DNA of 12,132 nt from Lysobacteraceae bacterium (lineage in GTDB: Bacteria > Patescibacteriota > Patescibacteriia > JAACEG01). The stretch covers positions 1-12,132 of the forward strand of contig JAACEG010000005.1 of the NCBI GenBank assembly GCA_011682665.1, written 5' to 3'. Shown here piece after piece: positions 7,440-12,132 of this stretch. Under the pieces are notes generated by a model that was given only the letters and a program-made list of their open reading frames with translations, searched no databases and was not told where the DNA came from. Position 1 is the first letter of the stretch, and the number at the start of each line of letters is the position of its first letter. The position numbers and the translations under genes are program-made.

Positions 7440-8408
7440 ATGAAATTTTTAATTACAGGTGGAGCGGGATACATAGGTACCAATTTAGCAAACTATCTAC
7501 TATTAAACAACCATCAAGTTGTTGTTTTGGATAATTTAGAGTTAGGAAATAAAAGCCTAGTTCCTCAAAAAGCAAAACTGCATATAAATGATTTGAGAAA
7601 TAAAAAAGAGGTAGAAAAAATATTTAGCGAAAGCAAAATTGACGCTGTTTTTCATTTGGCCGCTTATTCTTCGGTACAGGAATCTATGAAAATACCTGGA
7701 AAATATTTTAATAACAATATTATTTCTACTGTAAATCTTTTAGAAACAATGGTTAAATTTAATGTTAAGTGTTTAATTTTTTCTTCAAGCGCGGCAGTTT
7801 ATGGCAATCCCCAAAAATATTCAGTAAATGAAGAATGTCCCTTATCGCCCAATAATGTTTATGGGCAAACAAAAAAAATAATAGAAGAGATGCTTGATTG
7901 GTATGATAGAATTTACAATATCAAATTTGTTTCTTTGCGTTATTTTAACGCCGCTGGAGCAGATTATGGTGTTGGAGAAAAGCGTAAAAATGAAACTCAT
8001 TTAATTCCCTTAGCTATAAAAACCGCACTAAAAGAAAAAGAATATCTAACAGTTTTTGGAAACAATTATCCAACAAAAGATGGTACGGCAATTAGAGATT
8101 ATGTTCACATTACCGACATATCAAAAGCTCACTTGCTGTCTTTTAATTATCTAAAGAAAAACGAGAAAAGCCAAATAATTAACCTCGGTTCTGGCTTAGG
8201 AAAAAGTGTTAGTGAAATAGTTGATCTAGTAAAAAAAATTAATAACAGTGACTTTAAAATTAGAATTGAAAATAGGAGAAGTGGTGATCCAATTGTTTTG
8301 GTAGCAAATTATTTCAAAGCGAAAAAAATATTAGGATGGGAGCCGGAGAGGGATATAAAGGAAATTATAAAAAGCGCTTATGACTGGCATAAAAGCCAAT
8401 TACAGTAA
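7440..8408 (+). CDS. galE: UDP-glucose 4-epimerase (GalE-type, extended SDR)
   Basis: GalE interconverts UDP-glucose and UDP-galactose (in some members the N-acetyl forms) with bound NAD, and here would supply donor sugars to the surrounding glycosyltransferases. The NAD-binding GGAGYIG is at 7-13 and the acidic residue that holds the adenosine ribose is D31 in VLDNL. The catalytic triad is visible: S117 in FSSSAAVYG, and Y141 with K145 in YGQTKK. RYFNAAGA (167-174) and DGTAIRDYVHITDI (214-227) are hallmark GalE substrate-side motifs, and LGWEPE (298-303) closes the domain. The length of 322 residues is slightly below the usual ~330-340 but all motifs are present. There is no clear ribosome binding site. 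A 4-epimerase acting on another UDP-hexose or uronate cannot be excluded. Confidence 0.87.
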   Translation: MKFLITGGAGYIGTNLANYLLLNNHQVVVLDNLELGNKSLVPQKAKLHINDLRNKKEVEKIFSESKIDAVFHLAAYSSVQESMKIPGKYFNNNIISTVNLLETMVKFNVKCLIFSSSAAVYGNPQKYSVNEECPLSPNNVYGQTKKIIEEMLDWYDRIYNIKFVSLRYFNAAGADYGVGEKRKNETHLIPLAIKTALKEKEYLTVFGNNYPTKDGTAIRDYVHITDISKAHLLSFNYLKKNEKSQIINLGSGLGKSVSEIVDLVKKINNSDFKIRIENRRSGDPIVLVANYFKAKKILGWEPERDIKEIIKSAYDWHKSQLQ

Positions 8409-8419
8409 AAGGAAAATTT

Positions 8420-9865
8420 ATGATTCTTGTAGAAAAACTAAAATATTATCTAGCTCAAAACAACACCATTAGACAAACTTTATTCAAAAATACTTTCTGG
8501 CTGTCTATAGCCGAGTTTTTCAAGAATGGAGTTCGGTTTTTAATTCAGATACTCCTTGCCAGAGAACTGGGAGCGACGGGGTTTGGTCTTTTTTCTTTCG
8601 CCTTAAGTTTTGCCGCTATTTTTGCGTTTTTAGCCGACTTCGGATTTCCTACTTTAATTTTAAGAAATGTCGCTCGCGATAAATCTCAAGCCAAAAAGTA
8701 TTTTAGCAATATTCTATTTGTTAAAACGATACTGGGAATAATTACATTTTTGTTAATCGTATTCAGCGTTCAGTTAATATCTCTAGAAGAGTCAACCAAA
8801 ATTTTAATTTATCTAGCCGGTATTAGCGTAATCATAAACACTTTCTCGGAATTTTTCCGGGCATTCTTCCGCGCTTTTGAGAAGATGCAGTGGGAGGCGG
8901 CTAGCAAGATATTTGAGGGATTACTGCTGGCTTTAGTGATTGGGTTTTTGATTGCGAAGCGCGGCGCCGATTTGAAAGAAATTTTTTACGGATATATCGC
9001 CGTCGGAATAATTGTCCTAATTTTAAATTCGGTTATCTTGGCGAAAAGATTTTTAAGGGAGAGATTGTTTAAAAAATATAGTTTAGATTTTAAGGAAATA
9101 AAATCTATTTTGAAAGAAAGTTTGCCGCTGGTTTTTTCGGCGGTTTTTATTTCAATCTATTATTATATAGACCAGATAATGATCGGGGTTATTTCCACCA
9201 AAACCGAACTGGGCTATTACAGCGCCGCCCAGCGGATTGTCTACGGATTATCAATGTTTTATATGATCGCCTTAATTGTCTTCTCTCCAAAAATCGCTTA
9301 TTTTTTCAAAAAAGACACCAAGCAATTATCACTCCTTCTGAAAAAGATGAACAAAGCAATGATAGCAATTGCCGTTCCAATGGGAATTGGCGGGACAATT
9401 CTTGCGCCGGAAATTATCAATTTTATTTTCGGGAGCGAATACACGCGGGCTATTCTCGCTTTTCAGATTTTAATTTGGTCACAGGTTATTGTTTTTATTA
9501 ACGCCTGCTATGGAAATACTTTGGTTATGTGTAATAAGCAAAATAAATTTTTGTACGGAGTTGCCATGGGATCAGTCATTAATATAATCTTGAATTTTAC
9601 GCTTATCGCAAAATTTTCTCTCTACGGCGCGGCGGCTGCCACAGTGATAACCCAATTTTTAGTTTTTATTTATATGTATTTTGCTCTAAGTAAAGAAGTG
9701 GTAAAAATCAAGTTTTACAAATATCTAAAAAAACCGCTCCTAGCGTCTTTTTTGATGCTGGCGGTTTTGATTTTTCTAAAAACAATTTTTAGCGTTTTTA
9801 TTTTAATTCCCGTTGGAATAATTTTTTATTTTCTGTTATTATTTAAAGTGTTTAGATTTAGATAA
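8420..9865 (+). CDS. Wzx-like oligosaccharide flippase (MOP/MATE superfamily)
   Basis: This polytopic membrane protein is expected to flip lipid-linked oligosaccharide from the inner to the outer leaflet. The N-terminal half carries the family signature NTFWLSIAEFF (24-34) then LARELGATGFGLFSFALS (46-63) and DFGFPTLILRNVARD (73-87). The second half opens with LKESLPLVFSAVF (231-243), YYIDQIMIG (248-256) and LGYYSAAQRI (264-273). About 12 to 14 hydrophobic helices run through the 481 residues, the usual size. An AAGGAA ribosome site at 8409-8414 lies 5 bases before ATG 8420, the clearest one in the cluster. It is the last gene of the plus-strand run. I find no terminator with a U-run after it before the convergent minus-strand genes. 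Confidence 0.9.
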   Translation: MILVEKLKYYLAQNNTIRQTLFKNTFWLSIAEFFKNGVRFLIQILLARELGATGFGLFSFALSFAAIFAFLADFGFPTLILRNVARDKSQAKKYFSNILFVKTILGIITFLLIVFSVQLISLEESTKILIYLAGISVIINTFSEFFRAFFRAFEKMQWEAASKIFEGLLLALVIGFLIAKRGADLKEIFYGYIAVGIIVLILNSVILAKRFLRERLFKKYSLDFKEIKSILKESLPLVFSAVFISIYYYIDQIMIGVISTKTELGYYSAAQRIVYGLSMFYMIALIVFSPKIAYFFKKDTKQLSLLLKKMNKAMIAIAVPMGIGGTILAPEIINFIFGSEYTRAILAFQILIWSQVIVFINACYGNTLVMCNKQNKFLYGVAMGSVINIILNFTLIAKFSLYGAAAATVITQFLVFIYMYFALSKEVVKIKFYKYLKKPLLASFLMLAVLIFLKTIFSVFILIPVGIIFYFLLLFKVFRFR

Positions 9866-9897
9866 CTTATAAATAGGGGCTGGTGATTTTTTACTGA

Positions 9898-9935
9898 TTA
9901 TTCCTCTCTTGGATAGTTAACAATTATGTTATTTA
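9898..9935 (-). pseudogene. detached 3' tail of the AbiEi-family gene
   Basis: When the 9936-11109 unit and one TATTTA copy are removed, the frame upstream (ending NYRKLN) runs on here as NIIVNYPREE and stops at TAA (9898-9900). The join reads KLNNIIVNYPREE, a plausible polar C-terminus for this family. With the unit in place this piece is separated from the rest of the gene and should not be translated as part of it. Confidence 0.68.
9930..9935. repeat. target site duplication, left copy (TATTTA)
   Basis: TATTTA directly abuts the left inverted end. The identical hexamer abuts the right end at 11110-11115, as expected from a staggered cut during transposition. Confidence 0.75.
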
Positions 9936-9946
9936 GGCTCTGCTGA
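9936..9946 (+). repeat. left terminal inverted repeat of the cassette
   Basis: GGCTCTGCTGA reads inward from the left boundary and matches the right end without a mismatch over 11 bases. Beyond the 11th base the two ends differ. Confidence 0.78.
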
Positions 9947-9986
9947 TTTCTCTCAAAAACAGCTTTTCAATTTATAAATCTTTTCT

Positions 9987-10014
9987 CTGAAAATCATCTG
10001 TGAATGGTTTTCAG
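9987..10014. other. hairpin in the non-coding tail of the cassette
   Basis: CTGAAAATCAT (9987-9997) pairs with ATGGTTTTCAG (10004-10014): an 11-bp stem with one T-G wobble and a 6-base loop. There is no T-run on either side, so it is not a standard intrinsic terminator. It lies about 120 bases past the hepT stop. Confidence 0.5.
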
Positions 10015-10025
10015 GGTGGAAATGT

Positions 10026-10056
10026 GTTTTTACATCGTTAAAACGATAGCAAAAAC
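10026..10056. other. two-part hairpin downstream of hepT
   Basis: GTTTTT (10026-10031) pairs with AAAAAC (10051-10056) and ATCGTT (10034-10039) with AACGAT (10042-10047). A small internal loop (AC opposite AGC) separates the two 6-bp stems, and the terminal loop is only AA. On the minus strand it would form near the 3' end of the hepT transcript. It could slow degradation or halt transcription, but there is no U-tract. Confidence 0.5.
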
Positions 10057-10060
10057 AGTT

Positions 10061-10121
10061 CCCAATTTCACCCCATAAAACAACAACCCGACTTTCAAAA
10101 TCATCGGATTGTGCTGTAAAT
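10061..10121 (-). repeat. direct repeat copy A, downstream of hepT
   Basis: Aligned by eye without gaps to 11037-11097, 48 of 61 bases are identical, and 12 of the 13 differences are transitions. The best core is 10072-10110 (35 of 39). Read on the minus strand it contains a small stem, CCGA and TCGG, around GATTTTGAAAG-like sequence. It starts 16 bases after the hepT stop. Confidence 0.72.
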
Positions 10122-10137
10122 AGATTTATCGCTTGCT

Positions 10138-10566
10138 TCAATTTTTTGTTTCTGTAAAATCATTGATTATTTTCAAATATGTCTTAAAATCGGAAATGTT
10201 TTTTCTAAATTTTTCAATAAATAAATTTTTATCCAGTTTTTCATAACGATGAACGATCCTATTTCTCATTCCGACTACTGGCGCTATTTTTTGCGCGAAC
10301 TCTAAAGGCAGAATTTTGTTTTCTCCTAAAATATAAAAAGTGCTTTGAAAATCTTCCGGAGTTTTTAGATCTAGCTCTTTAATAAAATGCTGATTAATGT
10401 CAATTATTTCGTCAACTATCAGCTGAAGCAGTCTTTCGGCGGTATGAAACTTGGTAAAATCCTTTTTAATTTCTTTGTCTGATAATTTAAATAAGTCTTC
10501 TGTTTCCGCTAGATAATCAATGATTCGATCTAATTTTTGTTTAACAAATGTTTTTTCAAAAGTCAT
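10138..10566 (-). CDS. hepT: HepT-like HEPN RNase toxin (DUF86)
   Basis: This is the toxin of a MntA-HepT type toxin-antitoxin pair: a small all-helical HEPN protein that dimerises and cuts RNA. The diagnostic RX4HXY motif is complete: R101, H106 and Y108 in RNRIVHRY. The preceding helix AERLLQLIVDEIIDINQHFI (43-62) is typical of DUF86. The length of 142 residues is normal. In characterised pairs the MntA antitoxin adds AMP to the motif tyrosine, here Y108, and so silences the RNase. The start ATG overlaps the mntA stop by 4 bases (ATGA), so the two are co-translated. It lies inside the 9936-11109 cassette and is followed by a non-coding tail with a direct repeat and hairpins. The signature residues are intact, so it is probably active unless neutralised. 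Confidence 0.9.
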   Translation of the reverse strand: MTFEKTFVKQKLDRIIDYLAETEDLFKLSDKEIKKDFTKFHTAERLLQLIVDEIIDINQHFIKELDLKTPEDFQSTFYILGENKILPLEFAQKIAPVVGMRNRIVHRYEKLDKNLFIEKFRKNISDFKTYLKIINDFTETKN

Positions 10567-10970
10567 AAATTTTTAATTAGTATATTAATTTTCTCGGCTC
10601 TTTCTTGATATAATGGCTTGGTTTCAATATACTTTTTGAAAGCGTAAGATCTAAGATAATAAAAAAGAAGAGGATTGTCAGCATACAAAATTTGGCAGTT
10701 TTGGAAAACAGCGTAAAATAGCAACGGTAAAGCTTTTTTTAGATTCACCAAATCAATTCTTTCGCTTCTAAAAACCGGCATTAAATCGCAGATTAGTTTT
10801 GCCTCTTCTGTTAAATCTAAATCCTTTTTAGGCAAATAAGCAACATCAAAGTCGCTTTCTTTGTGGAGAAATTTTTTACTGCCTGCTCTTGAGCCGAATA
10901 GTAAAAGCAATTTTAGATTATATTTTTCCGCAATTTCTCGCAGCTTTTTTGTATTTTTAACATTTTCCAT
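10563..10970 (-). CDS. mntA: MntA-like minimal nucleotidyltransferase antitoxin
   Basis: This is the antitoxin partner of the HEPN toxin. Family members use ATP to AMPylate the toxin's RX4HXY tyrosine. The nucleotidyltransferase core is visible: FGSR (25-28) with G26-S27, metal-binding D40 and D42 in DFD, and the third acidic residue D73 in RIDLVNL. The spacing between GS and DXD is 12 residues rather than the usual 9-10, so the loop is longer. The C-terminal half (about 80-135) is helical and would contact the toxin. At 135 residues it is normal in size. It is the first gene of the pair, and its promoter's -10 box ends 6 bases before the ATG, so the mRNA is probably leaderless. It lies inside the insertion cassette. 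Confidence 0.88.
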   Translation of the reverse strand: MENVKNTKKLREIAEKYNLKLLLLFGSRAGSKKFLHKESDFDVAYLPKKDLDLTEEAKLICDLMPVFRSERIDLVNLKKALPLLFYAVFQNCQILYADNPLLFYYLRSYAFKKYIETKPLYQERAEKINILIKNL

Positions 10971-10976
10971 ATTTAA

Positions 10977-11005
10977 AGCATATCAAATTGCGGGCAAAAA
11001 GTCAA
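10977..11005 (-). promoter_or_regulatory. sigma70-type promoter of the mntA-hepT pair
   Basis: On the minus strand TTGACT (11005-11000) and TATGCT (10982-10977) are separated by exactly 17 bases. The -10 box ends 6 bases before the mntA ATG at 10970, so the likely transcription start is at or next to the A of the start codon. There is no room for a Shine-Dalgarno site. This is the best promoter match in the window and it lies within the cassette, so the cargo brings its own expression signal. Confidence 0.72.
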
Positions 11006-11036
11006 TTTTACACAATAAAATAAGTCTATAACAAAT

Positions 11037-11097
11037 TCTATTTTTATCCCACAAAACAACAATCCGACTTTCAAAATTATCGGGTTATATTATAAAT
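11037..11097 (-). repeat. direct repeat copy B, upstream of the mntA promoter
   Basis: This is the partner of 10061-10121 in the same orientation. It lies 2 bases inside the right inverted end. Of the 12 transition differences, 10 have A or T here where copy A has G or C, so this copy looks further drifted toward AT. Together the two copies bracket the promoter and both toxin-antitoxin genes. Confidence 0.72.
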
Positions 11098-11098
11098 T

Positions 11099-11109
11099 TC
11101 AGCAGAGCC
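11099..11109 (-). repeat. right terminal inverted repeat of the cassette
   Basis: TCAGCAGAGCC is the exact reverse complement of the left end. Its first three bases happen to supply the TGA that closes the truncated AbiEi frame on the minus strand. Confidence 0.78.
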
Positions 11110-11115
11110 TATTTA
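11110..11115. repeat. target site duplication, right copy (TATTTA)
   Basis: This is identical to 9930-9935 and directly outside the right inverted end of the cassette. In the AbiEi frame it encodes part of the codons for LN in KLN. Confidence 0.75.
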
Positions 11116-11708
11116 ACTTCCGATAGTTTATCTTTCTTAAATATTCTCTCAATTTAACTTTATCCAACAATTCCAAATTCATTTCCTCAAGATCAAATTT
11201 GGCGTAGCCGTTGAGTGATAGGTAGGCTAGATCCAGAAACGCTTTTTCCGGTTCGGCTATTAAATAGTTTTCTTCTTTAACAAATCCCCAAAATAGTTTT
11301 GGTTGGAGATGATGGTAGATTATAATATTTTGAGGAGTGATAATCTTTTTGCTTCGCTTGCTGGCAGCTAAAGTTAAATTTATGGGCTTTTGGCTTAGGA
11401 TATTATATTTTGCCAAAACCCACTCAAAAGACAGATAGCTGGGAGAATACATTTCCACGGCAAAGTTTCCCCAGTTGATTTTGGAAACATCCAATGTATA
11501 AATTCCTTTGGTTAGCCTGATTATTTTTCCGCTTTTTATCATTCTGCTGATTGCCACTTTTAAACTTTCATCGCTGAGATTGGATATTTTTTTTAAATCA
11601 GTAAAAGAAAAATAATTTTTAGGAATGTTTTTAATATCTCTTTCGCTCTTTCAAAATTGGGAAGATATCCTTTTATTCCTTGCAAAGTATTAATAATTGC
11701 GATAAGTC

Positions 11709-11738
11709 AAAAAAAGAGAGGCGTTTGCCTCTCTTTTT
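11709..11738 (-). terminator. intrinsic terminator of the pilin-like gene
   Basis: AAAAAGAGAGGC (11711-11722) and GCCTCTCTTTTT (11727-11738) form a perfect 12-bp stem with a 4-base loop. On the minus strand the hairpin is followed by seven T (11715-11709). It begins 18 bases after the stop of the pilin-like gene. The symmetry means it could also stop plus-strand transcripts. It insulates the downstream AbiEi region. Confidence 0.9.
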
Positions 11739-11756
11739 GAATAAAACGTGGTAGTT

Positions 11757-12116
11757 TTATTTTGATGTTAAGATAACGGTAGAAACAACAATAACCATGG
11801 CGTAAGCAAGTCCGCTGATCACAATACCGATAATTCCGTAAGAAATAGTTTTTTTAGCGTTGGCGACAGTATCTTCATTCCCTCCCGAGGTAAGATATTG
11901 AACACCGCCGTAAATAATTACCAGCGTAGCGACAATAGCGATAAATCCCAAGATCCAATTGGTAACATTCATAATTGCTAATCTAATATCGGTAGGGACG
12001 CCACTTGGCTTGCAGCTTGATCCCCAATGTGAAATTGCTGCTGAAGCTGTAGTACCGTAAACCAAAGCGTAAGACGCTACGGAAGAAACCATAAGAGTCT
12101 TTATTAATTTGTTCAT
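11757..12116 (-). CDS. VirB2/TrbC-like pilin subunit (type IV secretion pilin family)
   Basis: This small secreted membrane protein probably forms the pilus or channel subunit of a type IV secretion or conjugation-like apparatus. Counting from ATG 12116 it has 119 residues. A signal peptide (positive MNKLIK, hydrophobic core, TTASA) appears to end near residue 26-27. Two long hydrophobic helices follow at about 47-73 and 90-116, joined by the short polar loop TSGGNEDTVANAKK, the layout of the two-helix pilins common in CPR genomes. One Cys (SSCKP) sits in the mature N-terminus. GTG at 12125 is also in frame, but AGGGGGTG ends 6 bases before ATG 12116, which favours the ATG. A terminator follows. 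No other secretion gene is in the window. Confidence 0.75.
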   Translation of the reverse strand: MNKLIKTLMVSSVASYALVYGTTASAAISHWGSSCKPSGVPTDIRLAIMNVTNWILGFIAIVATLVIIYGGVQYLTSGGNEDTVANAKKTISYGIIGIVISGLAYAMVIVVSTVILTSK

Positions 12117-12122
12117 TTTTTT

Positions 12123-12130
12123 CACCCCCT
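12123..12130 (-). promoter_or_regulatory. strong ribosome binding site of the pilin-like gene
   Basis: AGGGGGTG on the minus strand is a near-consensus Shine-Dalgarno site 6 bases before ATG 12116. It decides the start in favour of that ATG over the GTG it contains. It stands out against the weak or missing sites of the glycan genes and suggests high expression. Confidence 0.8.
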
Positions 12131-12132
12131 TT

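Larger units (their letters stand above)
9866..9935. other. short gap holding the displaced tail of the AbiEi gene and one target duplication
   Basis: This 70-base stretch lies between the flippase stop and the left end of the inserted unit. On the minus strand 9935-9898 continues the AbiEi reading frame up to a TAA stop at 9898-9900. The bases 9876-9892 (GGGGCTGGTGATTTTTT) loosely resemble the inverted end of the neighbouring unit. I see no terminator or gene. Confidence 0.5.
9936..11109 (-). mobile_element. non-autonomous insertion cassette carrying an MNT-HEPN toxin-antitoxin module
   Basis: Perfect 11-bp inverted ends, GGCTCTGCTGA at 9936-9946 and TCAGCAGAGCC at 11099-11109, bound a 1174-bp unit. 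It is flanked by identical 6-bp duplications, TATTTA, at 9930-9935 and 11110-11115. Taking out the unit plus one duplication restores the AbiEi reading frame, which independently supports both boundaries. There is no transposase frame inside. The contents on the minus strand are a promoter, mntA, hepT and a structured non-coding tail, with two diverged direct repeats around the gene pair. The GG-starting ends are typical of several DDE insertion sequence families; I cannot assign one. It would need a transposase supplied in trans, like a mobile insertion cassette. Confidence 0.8.
11099..11685 (-). pseudogene. abiEi: AbiEi-family antitoxin gene, damaged at both ends
   Basis: AbiEi proteins are winged-helix repressors and antitoxins of the AbiEii nucleotidyltransferase toxin. 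The winged-helix region reads AISRMIKSGKIIRLTKGIYTL, followed by YLSFEWVLAKY and LTLAASKR, and the family-typical AEPEKAFLDLAYLSLNG lies further on. At the 3' end the insertion cassette replaces the last 10 or so residues with RLC and a stop. At the 5' end the homologous sequence clearly continues upstream of the first usable codon (GTG 11557): NIPKNYFSFTDLKKISNLSDESLKV is in frame, but the frame closes at a TGA (11651-11653) without ATG, GTG or TTG. Adding one base to the A-run at 11628-11632 would join it to FERAKEILK and a TTG near 11685. So a frameshift or an unusual start is likely. No AbiEii gene is present. A shortened protein from GTG 11557 remains possible. Confidence 0.72.

Noticed and set aside
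9953..10141. 62-codon minus-strand frame after hepT, TTG start overlapping the hepT stop
   Set aside because: It runs through a direct repeat and two hairpins. The same frame in the other repeat copy has a stop and the differences fall mostly on first codon positions. There is no recognisable domain.
11686..11710. Possible promoter TTGACT at 11710-11705 on the minus strand for the AbiEi gene
   Set aside because: The -35 match overlaps the T-run of the terminator, and no good -10 box lies at 16-18 bases; the best candidate is TACTTT at 15 bases.
1..12132. tRNA, rRNA or CRISPR array
   Set aside because: No cloverleaf, rRNA-like stretch or regularly spaced short repeats were seen on either strand.

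Overview
The window is AT-rich (an impression, not computed) and densely packed. It reads as a chromosomal surface-glycan locus from an uncultivated bacterium. I infer a Candidate Phyla Radiation (Patescibacteria-like) genome from four things: tightly overlapping glycosyltransferase genes, a short signal-peptide plus two-helix type IV secretion pilin-like gene, abundant dispersed palindromic repeats, and weak or absent Shine-Dalgarno sites. No phylogenetic marker gene is present, so the taxonomy is an inference.

Positions 1-9865, plus strand: an envelope or extracellular polysaccharide cluster. In order it holds a GT-C (GT39/PMT-like) membrane glycosyltransferase cut by the window edge, a GtrB/DPM1-like polyprenyl-phosphate GT2 enzyme, a GT4 enzyme, a second GT4, a GT2, the wreck of a methyltransferase gene, a third GT4, UDP-glucose 4-epimerase (GalE) and a Wzx-like flippase. 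The first two form the usual pair in which one enzyme loads a sugar onto a lipid carrier and the other transfers it outside the membrane. The GT4/GT2 enzymes would build a lipid-linked oligosaccharide on the cytoplasmic face, GalE would supply UDP-galactose-type donors, and the flippase would export the product. No polymerase or ligase is visible. Several junctions are stop/start overlaps, so most of the cluster is probably co-transcribed. Two different palindromic repeats sit in this half. One is between genes (2538-2661). The other (3242-3403) lies in frame inside a GT4 gene, where it adds exactly 54 codons.

Positions 9866-11700, minus strand: nested elements. A fragment of an AbiEi-family antitoxin gene is interrupted near its 3' end by a 1174-bp unit (9936-11109). 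The unit has perfect 11-bp inverted ends and a perfect 6-bp target duplication (TATTTA). Removing the unit and one TATTTA copy restores an open AbiEi C-terminus that ends in a stop at 9898. The unit carries no transposase. Its only genes are a MntA/HepT (MNT-HEPN) toxin-antitoxin pair, behind a strong promoter whose -10 box abuts the mntA start codon, and it also holds two diverged ~61-bp direct repeats and two hairpins. It looks like a non-autonomous insertion cassette whose cargo is a toxin-antitoxin module.

Positions 11700-12132, minus strand: a perfect 12-bp-stem terminator and a small VirB2/TrbC-like pilin gene with a strong ribosome binding site.
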